From positions 62,713 to 126,712 of the forward strand of contig DAZE01000008.1 in assembly GCA_002507175.1 (NCBI GenBank): a stretch of DNA of 64,000 nt, given 5' to 3'. This stretch comes from Euryarchaeota archaeon UBA558 (GTDB lineage: Archaea; Thermoplasmatota; Poseidoniia; Poseidoniales; Thalassarchaeaceae). The notes beneath the pieces are model-generated. The model did not search any database. It saw only the letters and a program-made list of their open reading frames with translations, and was not told where the DNA came from. Positions 17,074 to 26,079 of this stretch are shown here, one piece after another. The position numbers and the translations under genes are program-made. Positions within the stretch are counted from its first letter, which is position 1, and every line of letters begins with the position of its first letter.

Positions 17074-17673
17074 ATGGAAAGTATAATCGAACAATCTTGT
17101 CCGATGTGCCACACAAATGGTACCGTGAGGATGATTGTCAATGTTCATGAGATTCCATATTTCGGAGAACATACTGAATTGACTTTGTCCTGCAAAGCTT
17201 GTGGATGGAAAAAAACTGATTTTCTGTCAGGCGATGATAACACACCATCAAAGTGGGAATTGGGGATCAACCGGGAAACAATCACAGCTAGGGTGATTAG
17301 ATCGTCCTCATGCACAGTTAGGGTGGAGGAGTTGGATCTAGAAGTCGAACCGGGTATCGCTGCGGATGGGTATGTATCCAATGTTGAAGGTGTGCTAAAC
17401 CGTTTTATTTCGGCAATAGAGATGCTACAAAGACAAGCTTCAGAGGATGATGATGAGAGTTGCTATGCTGATTGTCAGGTATACATAGATACCCTACAAA
17501 CAGCCATCGTAGGGAAAGAATCAGAACTTACTTTGGTATTGCTAGACCCATTGGGAAATTCAAAAATTTTACATGAAGAAGCACGAAACACCAGTCTCAG
17601 TGAAAAGGAAGTGGAAGAACTGTCTATTGGCCCAACCATGCCAATATTCGACGCATCTGACTTAGGACTCTAA
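17074..17673 (+). CDS. ZPR1 zinc-finger domain protein
   Basis: 199 residues. One ZPR1-type zinc finger with Cys9/Cys12 (CPMCHTNG) and Cys40/Cys43 (CKACGWKK), then the beta-rich ZPR1 partner domain with INRETITARVIRSSSCTVRVEELDLEVEPG and VSNVEGVLNRF. Eukaryotic ZPR1 has two such modules and binds eEF1A; archaeal proteins have one, as here, and their role is not settled. It forms a tight pair with sepF and converges on trpS with a few bases of overlap at the 3' ends. Confidence 0.85.
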   Translation: MESIIEQSCPMCHTNGTVRMIVNVHEIPYFGEHTELTLSCKACGWKKTDFLSGDDNTPSKWELGINRETITARVIRSSSCTVRVEELDLEVEPGIAADGYVSNVEGVLNRFISAIEMLQRQASEDDDESCYADCQVYIDTLQTAIVGKESELTLVLLDPLGNSKILHEEARNTSLSEKEVEELSIGPTMPIFDASDLGL

Positions 17674-19049
17674 ATCGCATCTTCCGCAAGGAATTCCTGA
17701 AGGCTATCTGACCAATGTTCTCGTTTCTCCTTCAGACCCAATAACCATTCTTCCGCGCGATCCGCACACAAATTCTTCATCTCCCCTGCTAGTATCTTGC
17801 CAGATTGATACTCGTCTGCGATCTTGCCCAACTCGACATCATCAGATTCAAAGAAAAATTTGAGGTATTGATACGCAACGTCCATGGTTAGGTCACCACC
17901 ATATCTTCGATGTTCTTCAACCGTCGCCTTCCCCCCACTGTGGGCCTTCATGATCTTTGACCTGACCACTTCCATAGAGTCATCGAGAAATATAGTGGTT
18001 TCGGGTTTGGATGATGACATCTTCCCACCAGTCAAACCCATAGCAAATCTGTGATAACTAGATGAGGGTGCCATAAAACCGAGGCCTCCCCATTCCCTCT
18101 CTAACTTTGAAAGTTCTGAGCGTATCCTGATAGCATCATCCCGAGTAGCCGCGGGTATCGTCATAGTGCCATGCTTGGGGTTCGACCTGATGTCCGCAAA
18201 ACCCTGTTTTTTCATCTTTTCTTCTATATTTGTAAATATTGCAGCCCTGGCCTTCCTATCTATTCTCCCATTTTCACTGACTCCAAATTTTTCCAAATTT
18301 TCTGGTTGCAAACTCAGAGATATGAGTAGACCCCTATTTTTCTGTTGTTTTATGTTGAACCACTGTGTTTTAGATACGATATCTCTGGTTAGGCGTATGT
18401 GCGGGTCCTGATCCACACCAACTGGAACCACTATTGGTCTAATACCGCCATATTCGTTCAACATCGGATGGACAATATCACCAACTTGAACTAGTGGTGC
18501 CTGTACGTGTGCTAGGTTGGTATCGCCCTCAAACCCGTAGATTGCACCTAATTCGGAGAGGTTAGTCCTTCTCCCAAGCCTGAAACCTAGCCTCTGGACC
18601 TCAGGCCTTGTTGATTGAAAATAAACTTGGGTTTTATCGGGGTCTAGTCCCATTGCTGCATAGTTCGAAACATATTGTTCAAGTGCTATTTTCCTCCCTT
18701 TATCGAGTGATACTCCCCGTGTTGCCAAGGATTCTAAATCTGCCACAGCAACTGAGACATCGGCGCCATGTGATTGATACCACTTTGCCTGTTCAATGAC
18801 CATAGTATGGCCAAGGTGCATCCTGCCAGATGGCATCAGGCCCGTAAGAACACCGAACGGCGTGTTCCTCCTAGCCGCCTGCAAGACTACATCCATATCC
18901 CTTTGTGCGAAGACTAAGCCCCGAGAGTGTAAAATACTGGGATTTTGGATTTTATTCATATCGATACTATCAAGTCCAAATTTCTCTGCCAAGAGACCGT
19001 AGTCTGTCGATTGATCTGAATTCCAAGGGTCAATCCTGACGTCCTCCAT
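17670..19049 (-). CDS. trpS: Tryptophanyl-tRNA synthetase
   Basis: About 459 residues from the ATG at 19049 (MEDVRIDPWNSD). Class I synthetase: the HIGH motif is MHLGHTM, and KMSKS appears as GGKMSSSKPET. The archaeal/eukaryotic subtype is shown by the long N-terminal part and by DQDPHIRLTRDI. An upstream in-frame start would put the N-terminus inside the divergent gene at 19131, so 19049 is preferred. Charges tRNA-Trp in the cytoplasm. The two divergent starts are 81 bp apart. Confidence 0.95.
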   Translation of the reverse strand: MEDVRIDPWNSDQSTDYGLLAEKFGLDSIDMNKIQNPSILHSRGLVFAQRDMDVVLQAARRNTPFGVLTGLMPSGRMHLGHTMVIEQAKWYQSHGADVSVAVADLESLATRGVSLDKGRKIALEQYVSNYAAMGLDPDKTQVYFQSTRPEVQRLGFRLGRRTNLSELGAIYGFEGDTNLAHVQAPLVQVGDIVHPMLNEYGGIRPIVVPVGVDQDPHIRLTRDIVSKTQWFNIKQQKNRGLLISLSLQPENLEKFGVSENGRIDRKARAAIFTNIEEKMKKQGFADIRSNPKHGTMTIPAATRDDAIRIRSELSKLEREWGGLGFMAPSSSYHRFAMGLTGGKMSSSKPETTIFLDDSMEVVRSKIMKAHSGGKATVEEHRRYGGDLTMDVAYQYLKFFFESDDVELGKIADEYQSGKILAGEMKNLCADRAEEWLLGLKEKREHWSDSLQEFLAEDAI

Positions 19050-19130
19050 GATACTTGGCGATGACCGACAGAAATCAAGGCTTTGCAATATTTCACCGTT
19101 AAGTCGAAGAATGAAGACCCATAGAACTCT

Positions 19131-20189
19131 ATGATGGCGACGATTCATTGCCTAGGAACCGGCCTTGTAGGCTCATATGTTGTCAGATATCTATCGGAGA
19201 GGGGGCATCTGATACATGCATATGATCTAGACCCAAGTAGGGTAGAGGGGCTAAGAAATGTAAAAACCCACAGAGTTGATCTAAATTTCTCGGTGGAAGA
19301 TATTTCATCGGCGGAGGGTAGCCTAGCACTCAATATGCTACCAGGAGCAATTGGGTGTGTCTGGACTAGGGCATTATGTGAGCGATTTACGACAATCATA
19401 GACCTGTCGTTTAGTGAAATAACACCGAATACCACCTTCTTAGAGGCCGATGAAATTGGAACGAGGATTCTATGGGATGTCGGCATAGCACCAGGGCTGT
19501 CAAATATGTTGGCATCCCACGCCGTTAGGAAAATGGGGAATTTGAGTTCCTTGAAAATATATGTTGGTGGGAACCCTACTGAACCAATAGGTGAATGGAA
19601 ATACATGGCACCTTTTTCTCCTACTGATGTCCTGGAGGAATACACCAGACCAGCTAGAATCCTCAGAAATGGGTTGCTTGACGTAGTTCCTGCTATCACG
19701 GATAGGCATATCATCGAGGTACCTGGATACGGGAAGATGGAAGGGTTCCTGACCGACGGACTGAGGTCTCTAATTGAAACTCTGCCATGTTCTAATATGT
19801 ACGAGTATACCGTTAGATGGCCCGGCCACATTCAACGTTTTTTAGATGAGGTTGGCGATGGTAGCTTCGATCAAGATGCTGCAATGCGAGCCTGGGAGCA
19901 CGATGACGAGACGCCAGAGTTCACTTGGCTAATGGTTCAAGCTGTTTCTGAGGAAGGTGAGGTCATGGCATGGAATGTAATTGATGAGGGTGGAAAGGAC
20001 GGACATTCCATGGCCAGAACGACAGGGTTAGTGACGGCAATTTGCACTGAGATGCTCATCGAGAATGAAGACCTCGTTCCGCCAGGGGCCCATCCTCCGG
20101 AAGCGCTGCCAGATTATGCTGTTTCTAGAATTATCACAGAGATGAAGTCTCATGGTGTTATTATCGATGGCCCAGAAATAGACCTCTGA
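19131..20189 (+). CDS. Saccharopine dehydrogenase / lysine 6-dehydrogenase family oxidoreductase
   Basis: 352 residues. The N-terminal Rossmann fold begins at IHCLGTGLVGSYVVRYLSERGH (GxGxxG), followed by YDLDPSR. WDVGIAPGLSNMLASHAV and VGGNPTEPIGEWKYMAPFSPTDVLEEYTRPA are the conserved catalytic-domain stretches of this family. Such enzymes act on lysine, saccharopine or related amino acids with NAD(P). The true substrate is not evident from context. The ATG is doubled (ATGATG). The last 40 bp overlap the convergent surface-protein gene. Confidence 0.85.
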   Translation: MMATIHCLGTGLVGSYVVRYLSERGHLIHAYDLDPSRVEGLRNVKTHRVDLNFSVEDISSAEGSLALNMLPGAIGCVWTRALCERFTTIIDLSFSEITPNTTFLEADEIGTRILWDVGIAPGLSNMLASHAVRKMGNLSSLKIYVGGNPTEPIGEWKYMAPFSPTDVLEEYTRPARILRNGLLDVVPAITDRHIIEVPGYGKMEGFLTDGLRSLIETLPCSNMYEYTVRWPGHIQRFLDEVGDGSFDQDAAMRAWEHDDETPEFTWLMVQAVSEEGEVMAWNVIDEGGKDGHSMARTTGLVTAICTEMLIENEDLVPPGAHPPEALPDYAVSRIITEMKSHGVIIDGPEIDL

Positions 20190-21274
20190 TGTTCTTTGTC
20201 GTTTGCGATTATTTTTCGAATGATCACTGGTGTGGCAATCAATATTGAGATAGATAGCAAGGGTAATACTAGGGTTGGACTAGGAATTTCGGATCTTTCT
20301 ATGAGCCAAGTAAATCTGAGTGGGGCATCTCTGAAATCCTGGCTCCATTCTCTCATGTTAGTGGTGTGGTGGCCAGCAATGGTAATGCCGTTTTTCAGAC
20401 CATTGAAAATGGAGGGGGAATGGGATATGGCCAGGGCTTGGGGGCTATGAATTGTTACCGAATCACCCGGTGGGATTGTTAAGTAGAGAAGGCCATCAGT
20501 ATCCTCTCTATGCCCTGCCCTCAGGATTCTCTCATCTTTTTCCAATGGATCATATTGCACACCGGACCATTCTAATGTTATATCCTGACCTACATTTTCA
20601 AGTAAAACAGTGCCGGGTGTATTCCAAATGTTCAGAGTAGGGTTGCTAAAGGTCGCAGAGTTAGAATTGATTTCAACAGTTATGGATGAAGATGATTTTT
20701 GATGAGTCACCCATTCCCCCCAAGTGGTAAACCAGTAGTCTTGGTCTGATAACCATTCTACTAGATCTCGGTCCCTTCTGATATTCATATCATCAATCCT
20801 AGCAATCCAATAGAGTGATATTAATTCACCCTCATCTGCGGATTCTATCAAACTCCTGTTTGAGAGTCCTGATTCTATTGAACCACCGTTCCTATGAATG
20901 ACTGTGAATCTATCATCATCCGAGTTGGAGAGGTCACCCACGACAGTGAAGCCAGAATTGTGCAAAACATCTCTAAATTCCGATGAAAGGTCTCCCTGAG
21001 GGGTTCCGATGGAAATCGGTTGTTCACCCCACCTGGATGCATTAATTCTACCAGATAGGTATGCCTTGCATTCCTCAACAAAATCGAAATTATTGCTTAA
21101 TAATGCAGATTCTGGTGTTTGACAGCCGAACTCGTCGCCGGCTTCCAATCTCTCCGGTCCTATGACGTTCCCCAACCAAGTATCATCTTGGTATTCACCT
21201 GAAATTGGCAATGATGTGACGGAAACCAACATAATGGTGAGGAAGATGGAAGTCGAAGTTATCCGTCGGCCCAC
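20150..21274 (-). CDS. Secreted protein with C-terminal membrane anchor, unknown function
   Basis: 374 residues. Signal peptide at about 5-25, then a soluble exported region rich in Ser, Asn and acidic residues, a beta-rich middle (VLLENVGQDITLEW, YLTIPPGDSVTI), and one transmembrane helix near 333-355 followed by a polar tail. Two Cys at about residues 51 and 68 could form a disulfide. No family recognised. The architecture matches the other anchored surface proteins in the window (1286, 4227, 31008). Convergent overlap of 40 bp with the preceding dehydrogenase gene. Confidence 0.65.
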   Translation of the reverse strand: MGRRITSTSIFLTIMLVSVTSLPISGEYQDDTWLGNVIGPERLEAGDEFGCQTPESALLSNNFDFVEECKAYLSGRINASRWGEQPISIGTPQGDLSSEFRDVLHNSGFTVVGDLSNSDDDRFTVIHRNGGSIESGLSNRSLIESADEGELISLYWIARIDDMNIRRDRDLVEWLSDQDYWFTTWGEWVTHQKSSSSITVEINSNSATFSNPTLNIWNTPGTVLLENVGQDITLEWSGVQYDPLEKDERILRAGHREDTDGLLYLTIPPGDSVTIHSPQALAISHSPSIFNGLKNGITIAGHHTTNMREWSQDFRDAPLRFTWLIERSEIPSPTLVLPLLSISILIATPVIIRKIIANDKEHQRSISGPSIITP

Positions 21275-21298
21275 GTCTTTGGGGTTGCTACATGTGAC

Positions 21299-22117
21299 AT
21301 GAAGTCTTGTTATGCAAAAAGCATCAAATTTGGAATCGCCCGGGCCTGTCCAATGCAGGACGCATTTAGCATGCTATCAGACGCCACAGGTCTGAATGGT
21401 ACCGGAGTCCCTAAGCCCGTCCCATTGTTTTACAGAGCCTTGATGGCATCATTGCCTCCAGTGGTACGCTCATTGACTAATGTTAGGTATCTGGGATTGG
21501 ATAGGCTACCCAGAAATGGTCCGGTTATATTGGCAGGTAATCATACCTCGCACATAGACCCTATAGTCGTCATAATGGGAGCCAGAATACCTGTGAGATA
21601 TCTCGCAAAGACTGAGCACTTCAATGGGGGATTTACCAAATTTGTGATGATATCAACCGGACAGATTGACACCAACAGGGAGTCGGGGGGTACTGAAGCT
21701 CTGTCATCTGCTGTAGACGTGCTTAGTGATGATGGGTGGATGGGAATATTCCCAGAGGGCACTCGGTCCCGTCGTACTTCTCCTCCTTTCCTACAGAAAG
21801 GAAAGACTGGGATTGCGAGGTTGGCTGCAAAATTCCCGCATGCAAGTGTAGTTCCCATATGCATAAGAGGTGCTAGGAAATTCATGGAACCCGGTAAAGC
21901 TAGAATAAGGCTATTCACACCAATTGAAGTTGAATTTGGAGAACCAATAACCTTCTCACAATGGCTCACCTCACCCGAGGGGTTCAACCTCACTGAGGCC
22001 GAAATATTTCAGATATTCGATTCAAAAACTGATAAAATCCAGCTTACTATGGGTAAAATGTACAGAAGTTTCACAGATCAACTTATGTCCACGTTGAAGA
22101 ATATGGGTGCTCCATAA
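21299..22117 (+). CDS. plsC: 1-acyl-sn-glycerol-3-phosphate acyltransferase (PlsC family)
   Basis: 272 residues. All acyltransferase blocks are visible: NHTSHIDP (HX4D, catalytic, about residues 81-88), FPEGTRSR (about 155-162) and VVPICIRGARKF. The family transfers an acyl chain to lysophosphatidate or similar lipids at the membrane. In an archaeon this is notable because membrane lipids are normally ether-linked isoprenoids; PlsC-like genes are nevertheless known from Marine Group II genomes. The start is uncertain: ATG 21299 has no clear ribosome binding site, and MQDAFSML at 21353 is an alternative. It is followed by thyA. Confidence 0.9.
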   Translation: MKSCYAKSIKFGIARACPMQDAFSMLSDATGLNGTGVPKPVPLFYRALMASLPPVVRSLTNVRYLGLDRLPRNGPVILAGNHTSHIDPIVVIMGARIPVRYLAKTEHFNGGFTKFVMISTGQIDTNRESGGTEALSSAVDVLSDDGWMGIFPEGTRSRRTSPPFLQKGKTGIARLAAKFPHASVVPICIRGARKFMEPGKARIRLFTPIEVEFGEPITFSQWLTSPEGFNLTEAEIFQIFDSKTDKIQLTMGKMYRSFTDQLMSTLKNMGAP

Positions 22118-22146
22118 TCACATGTTTCAAGGACTGTCTCTGGTCC

Positions 22147-22950
22147 GTGCCATTGGTGGAGACCTATCTAGACTTGCTCAGGAGAATTCTGGACGAGGGA
22201 ATAAAGAAGGGAGATCGAACGGGTACCGGAACCCTTTCCATCTTTGGGCATCAAATGAGGTTCCCACTGAACAATGGATTCCCAGCAGTGACGACGAAAA
22301 GGGTACACTGGCCTTCTGTTATACACGAACTTCTATGGTTCATAAGTGGGGAGACTAACATTGAATATCTGAAAAAGAACAATATAAGGATCTGGAATGA
22401 ATGGGCGGACGATAATGGGGATCTTGGACCTGTCTACGGGAAGCAATGGAGAAAATGGGAAACCAATGAAGGTCATGTCATAGATCAATTGGAACAGGCC
22501 ATTAAGCTCATAAAAAATAACCCTGAAAGCCGGAGAATAATTGTTTCAGCATGGAATGTTGGAGAATTGAGTAAAATGGCGCTCATGCCCTGTCATTCGC
22601 TGTTTCAGTTCTATGTTGCTGATAACGCTCTTTCTTGTCAATTATATCAACGAAGTGCTGATGCCTTCCTCGGAGTACCATTCAATATCTCTTCATATGC
22701 ACTTTTGACCCATATGATAGCACAAGTGTGTGGATTGGAGCCGGGAGAGTTCGTTTGGACTGGTGGAGACTGCCATCTATACCTTAACCACATAGAACAG
22801 GCGAAACTCCAGATCTCTAGGAAACCACTCTCGCTCCCGAATTTGAAACTCAACCCAGAAATTACGGAGATAGATAGATTCAGCTACGATGATATACTGA
22901 TCGAGAATTATACCCATCACGAACACATTAGAGCGCCTATAAGTGTGTGA
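22147..22950 (+). CDS. thyA: Thymidylate synthase (ThyA)
   Basis: 267 residues, usual length for bacterial-type ThyA. Makes dTMP from dUMP with methylene-tetrahydrofolate. The catalytic Cys is in MALMPCHSLFQFYV (about residue 149). RRIIVSAWN, QLYQRSADAFLGVPFNISSYA and the C-terminal APISV are all conserved. It starts at GTG 22147. The next gene, dihydrofolate reductase, begins four bases after its stop, the common thyA-folA pairing that regenerates tetrahydrofolate. Many archaea use ThyX or tetrahydromethanopterin instead, so this pair suggests bacterial-type folate use. Confidence 0.97.
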   Translation: MPLVETYLDLLRRILDEGIKKGDRTGTGTLSIFGHQMRFPLNNGFPAVTTKRVHWPSVIHELLWFISGETNIEYLKKNNIRIWNEWADDNGDLGPVYGKQWRKWETNEGHVIDQLEQAIKLIKNNPESRRIIVSAWNVGELSKMALMPCHSLFQFYVADNALSCQLYQRSADAFLGVPFNISSYALLTHMIAQVCGLEPGEFVWTGGDCHLYLNHIEQAKLQISRKPLSLPNLKLNPEITEIDRFSYDDILIENYTHHEHIRAPISV

Positions 22951-22954
22951 TTAA

Positions 22955-23467
22955 ATGAAAATTAAGATGATTTTAGCGATGGACGAAAACAATACTATAG
23001 GCAATGATGGAGATTTACCTTGGAAATTGAAATCTGACATGAAAAGATTCAGAGAATTGACCATTGGCGATGGTTTCAACGCTGTCGTTATGGGTCGAAA
23101 GACATGGAATTCCATACCAGAAAAGTTTCGGCCTTTGCCAGATCGATTGAATATAGTAATGTCACGTGACTCTAAATTATCCCTCCAAGGAGCGGAAGTT
23201 GCATTATATGATGGTCGCGCGATAGAGATTGGGTATTCCGAGGGCTGCGAAGATTTGTGGATAATCGGTGGGTCTGAGATATATCGTCTTTTTTTACCCA
23301 AGTGTGATGAAATTCACTTAACCAGAGTTCATGAAAAAATCAAAGGGGATACTGTTTTTGATGGAATTGACCACGAAGAATGGACAGTCACAATATCAGA
23401 GAAGTTATTTAATCAAAGTGGAGATGATTATGACACGACTTACTCGGTGTTAATTCGGAAAGATTGA
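22955..23467 (+). CDS. folA: Dihydrofolate reductase
   Basis: 170 residues. Reduces dihydrofolate with NADPH. Conserved elements: ILAMDENNTIGNDGDLPWKLKSDMKRFRELT (substrate and cofactor loop, with the acidic active-site residue in the LPW..K..D region), VVMGRKTWNSIP, RLNIVMSRD, and DLWIIGGSEIYRLFLP (glycine pair that binds NADPH). Forms an operon with thyA, which produces its substrate. Confidence 0.96.
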   Translation: MKIKMILAMDENNTIGNDGDLPWKLKSDMKRFRELTIGDGFNAVVMGRKTWNSIPEKFRPLPDRLNIVMSRDSKLSLQGAEVALYDGRAIEIGYSEGCEDLWIIGGSEIYRLFLPKCDEIHLTRVHEKIKGDTVFDGIDHEEWTVTISEKLFNQSGDDYDTTYSVLIRKD

Positions 23468-23517
23468 AACGGTTTTTCTAAACACTGGTTAATATCACGC
23501 CGTGCAGCTACCGTATC

Positions 23518-23757
23518 ATGGCGTTGGAATGCAACATAGATGCCAAGGGCAAAGCCCTTCGCTTAATTGGAGGGATTTTCGCTTTGCTGGGAGGTGCGGT
23601 CGGATACTACATCCTTGATGCCGAATACTTGCCCATACCAGAAACCCTTGGGCAAATGGGCGTGGTTGCCGTTGTAATAGGGGGAGCCTTTTCAATATTC
23701 GAAGCCAGAGCAGGTTGGTGCATCGTAAGGGCCCTAGGATTCAAAACAAGGTTTTGA
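23518..23757 (+). CDS. DUF2892-like small membrane protein
   Basis: 79 residues with two hydrophobic helices (about 15-33 and 46-62). The start ECNIDAKGKALRLIGGIF and the end FEARAGWCIVRALGFKTRF are the conserved ends of the DUF2892/YgaP-like membrane family, which contains two Cys, one near each terminus. Function unknown. It follows folA by 50 bp and could be an independent unit. The 96 bp after it contain no gene; a weak inverted repeat (GAGAGAT and ATCTCTC near 23767-23805) is visible there. Confidence 0.7.
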   Translation: MALECNIDAKGKALRLIGGIFALLGGAVGYYILDAEYLPIPETLGQMGVVAVVIGGAFSIFEARAGWCIVRALGFKTRF

Positions 23758-23853
23758 GGGCTCATTGAGAGATGGGCTCACCTTGCGTTCAGATCAATCT
23801 CTCCAATTCCGTAACTATGGCTATACCTTAGATAGCCTCTCCAACCTCTCCCG

Positions 23854-24246
23854 TCATTCTGGCAGGTATTCTGTGACCCGTAATCCCAGGTTTCCCCTTA
23901 TGGCCTCCCTCTTCATTATCTTGTCCATTTTCTTATGAAATTCATCCTCAAGGTCAACAGACATAGCGAGGGAATGACCCAGTATTAGTATCAGCAGATC
24001 GGCTAGCTCTTCCGCTGAATCCTCTTTTGGTTTGCCCTTAGTTATCGAGGCTGATAGCTCGCCTAATTCCTCTATCGTCAAGGATATCCTATACCCCATG
24101 TCATGGCCATTGTTCTCATCGGAAGCAAAATCATGTTTAGAGTGGAATGCTGCTACACGTCGCATCATGGTCAACCAAGAGCCATCAGGAGTACATGGAA
24201 TTTGTAAATCGCTCGCCATCCAGTCATCGACGGTGTATCTTCGCAT
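23854..24246 (-). CDS. MazG-like nucleotide pyrophosphohydrolase domain protein
   Basis: About 130 residues from the ATG at 24246 (MRRYTVDDWM). An all-alpha NTP-PPase fold is indicated by ISLTIEELGELSASITKGKPKEDSAEELADLLILILG: the EE..E and E..D acidic residues form the expected Mg site. Such proteins hydrolyse unusual or excess (d)NTPs. An earlier in-frame start would run through the phosphorylase stop at 24296, so I prefer the shorter gene. It lies directly downstream of that gene and is probably co-transcribed. Confidence 0.75.
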   Translation of the reverse strand: MRRYTVDDWMASDLQIPCTPDGSWLTMMRRVAAFHSKHDFASDENNGHDMGYRISLTIEELGELSASITKGKPKEDSAEELADLLILILGHSLAMSVDLEDEFHKKMDKIMKREAIRGNLGLRVTEYLPE

Positions 24247-24295
24247 GATTTCAAGAAAAGACAAATGGTCATTAATTTGACTAACTGATTTTATT

Positions 24296-25048
24296 CTAGA
24301 ATGTCGTAAAGAGGCATTCAATGCAACTAACCAATATTGACCTCGTTGCGTTGGCTTGGCTGGATACAATTTCATGGTCTATCGGTGCTAGAGGGTCATT
24401 TGGTGTTTGACCAGCCGCCCAATTGGAAGAACAACAAAGAGCAATGTGTGGCACCCCTACTTCGCTAATTAGTCTGGATTCGGGGCCAAGTGTCATTCCT
24501 ACCACATGAGCTCCGAGGGCCCTAAGCGCGGTGATTTCTGCAGGGGTTTCAAATTGTGGGCCACTGCTTTGTGCGGACACAATGCCTGTGAATGAGCTTA
24601 ATCCATTTTCGGGACACTGGTTGATTTTCTCCATATGAAACTCGGAAAAGCAAGATGTCCTGTCCGCATGCGTTGCAGTATCATCGAAAAACGTCATCGG
24701 CCTTGAGGAAAGATCCAACACATCTGATACAAGGCCTACAGATCCTGGGGGGAATTCCTCTACCATGGTTCCAACAGAATTTATGCTGATAATTAGATCA
24801 GGTTCTAATGATTTTGCAGCGTGTATATTCGCTTTGTAATTGATGTTGTGTGGAGGTGTTCTCTTTCCAATTTCGTCCGAGTGGTGCCTATCAATCAAAA
24901 AAATCTCAACACTTTCATGAGATACGTGCTTGATAGGGACTTGACCCCACGGGGTATCGGATCTAATTATCGAGGATTTTTGGTACTGAAAATCTTCAGC
25001 CAAGGGTTCCATACCTGTGCCCGCAATAATGCAAAATCGTTGTTTCAT
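24296..25048 (-). CDS. MTAP/PNP-family nucleoside phosphorylase
   Basis: 250 residues. Phosphorolysis of a purine nucleoside, most likely 5'-methylthioadenosine or methylthioinosine. Family landmarks: AGTGMEPL at the N-terminus (phosphate loop), RHHSDEIGKRTPPHNINYKANIHAAKSL, SINSVGTM, and SSGPQFETPAEITALRALGAHVVGMTLGPE (GPrFETpAEi and the GMT base-binding region). The Asn-versus-Asp residue deciding base preference was not resolved. It lies two bases after the eS1 gene, so probably in one transcript with it. Confidence 0.85.
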   Translation of the reverse strand: MKQRFCIIAGTGMEPLAEDFQYQKSSIIRSDTPWGQVPIKHVSHESVEIFLIDRHHSDEIGKRTPPHNINYKANIHAAKSLEPDLIISINSVGTMVEEFPPGSVGLVSDVLDLSSRPMTFFDDTATHADRTSCFSEFHMEKINQCPENGLSSFTGIVSAQSSGPQFETPAEITALRALGAHVVGMTLGPESRLISEVGVPHIALCCSSNWAAGQTPNDPLAPIDHEIVSSQANATRSILVSCIECLFTTF

Positions 25049-25050
25049 GT

Positions 25051-25950
25051 TTACTCCAACAATCTAGAGATTAGGTCTGCTTTCTTGCCTGATACGGGCT
25101 TTCCTGCGGATTTGAGTAACTCCTTCAGTTGGACTACAGTCATGCTTTCGTAATCTGTTGGTGTTTCATTATCATTGTTGGCCGTCTCGTTTGTAGGAGT
25201 TTCTGGATCGGTTTGTAGATTTGGGGTTATTGATTCTGAGTCGATGTCTATTTCATCTTCGGAAACCGCGTCTCCATCACCATGATCCTTTTCTTGGGTC
25301 GATTCATTCGCTCTAATCTCCTCCAGAGTTGGGCCGTCATCTACAGTGACGCCAGATTGGATTAATTGGCTCTTTCTCAGCATCACAGCCCTCACAGGGT
25401 GTATCGAAGAGATTGAATCTTTGATTGCATTCTCGAGGGTTCCATCCATGATGGATTTCTGTATTGATACCCACGTTGAGGTAGCGCCCATTTTGAGAAT
25501 GGCGTCTCTTGCTCTTGCCCTCATCTCTTGTTTTTGGCTAGATTTTGCAGTTCTATGAGTTATGATGATCGGTTTGATCCTAATGTAGAATCCATCCTCC
25601 GTAACAACATCAACTGTGTCATCTACCTTGGATCTGGCGCGTCGTACTTGTCGTCTAATGTGGTCTTTGGCAACCTCGTGGCCTATGAATTCTGTAATGG
25701 CATCCGACCCTATGGTGTGGGTGATCTGAAACTTTACTTTTACATGCATTTTGGAAAAATCTCCGTCCAATTCATTTTGCATCATCTCGTAGACCCTTCC
25801 GGTCAGCATAGAGTCTTCTTCAGCGAGAGTTTCCCCTATGTTTCGATATGACCAAGGGTTTCTCGGAGCGCGGACAGTGAACCATCGTTTAGCTCTCCAT
25901 TTGTCTCTCTGCTTACGTGCCGCTAGTCTGGATTTTGCGCTTTTGGCCAT
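25051..25950 (-). CDS. rps3ae: Ribosomal protein eS1 (S3Ae) with a C-terminal SAP domain
   Basis: 299 residues. Residues 1-205 are a normal archaeal eS1: KWRAKRWFTVRAPR, FKMHVKVKFQITHTIG-like stretch (KMHVKVKFQITHTIGSDA), and HPVRAVMLRKSQLIQSG. A long acidic, Thr/Asn-rich linker (about 215-265) follows. The last ~33 residues, MTVVQLKELLKSAGKPVSGKKADLISRLLE, match the SAP helix-extension-helix pattern that binds DNA or RNA. Archaeal eS1 normally ends before this. The ribosome binding site is GAGGCG. eS1 is a small-subunit protein near the mRNA exit. Confidence 0.93.
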   Translation of the reverse strand: MAKSAKSRLAARKQRDKWRAKRWFTVRAPRNPWSYRNIGETLAEEDSMLTGRVYEMMQNELDGDFSKMHVKVKFQITHTIGSDAITEFIGHEVAKDHIRRQVRRARSKVDDTVDVVTEDGFYIRIKPIIITHRTAKSSQKQEMRARARDAILKMGATSTWVSIQKSIMDGTLENAIKDSISSIHPVRAVMLRKSQLIQSGVTVDDGPTLEEIRANESTQEKDHGDGDAVSEDEIDIDSESITPNLQTDPETPTNETANNDNETPTDYESMTVVQLKELLKSAGKPVSGKKADLISRLLE

Positions 25951-26051
25951 TTTCTACGCCTCGTTTCTCATCGGGGGCTGCCCCGCTTGCAAGCCGGCCA
26001 AAACTGTCCAGTATTTCAACCGGCCGCTCTTGTCTACGATTCCACAAGGGA

Positions 26052-26057
26052 TATATT
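26052..26057 (+). promoter_or_regulatory. TATA box of the DUF54 gene
   Basis: TATATT at 26052-26057 is centred about 26 bases upstream of the ATG at 26080. The archaeal TATA-to-start-site distance is about 25-27, so transcription should begin at or next to the start codon, giving a leaderless mRNA. Confidence 0.5.
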
Positions 26058-26079
26058 AGCGGGACTAATGGCCCAGTGC

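Noticed and set aside
19145..19831. A 228-codon open frame on the minus strand
   Set aside because: It lies entirely within the saccharopine-dehydrogenase-like gene, which shows family motifs; the minus-strand product has no recognisable domain.
23757..23854. Possible terminator hairpin (GAGAGAT/ATCTCTC) after the DUF2892-like gene
   Set aside because: The arms are only seven bases with a long loop and no T tract; too weak to call as a feature.
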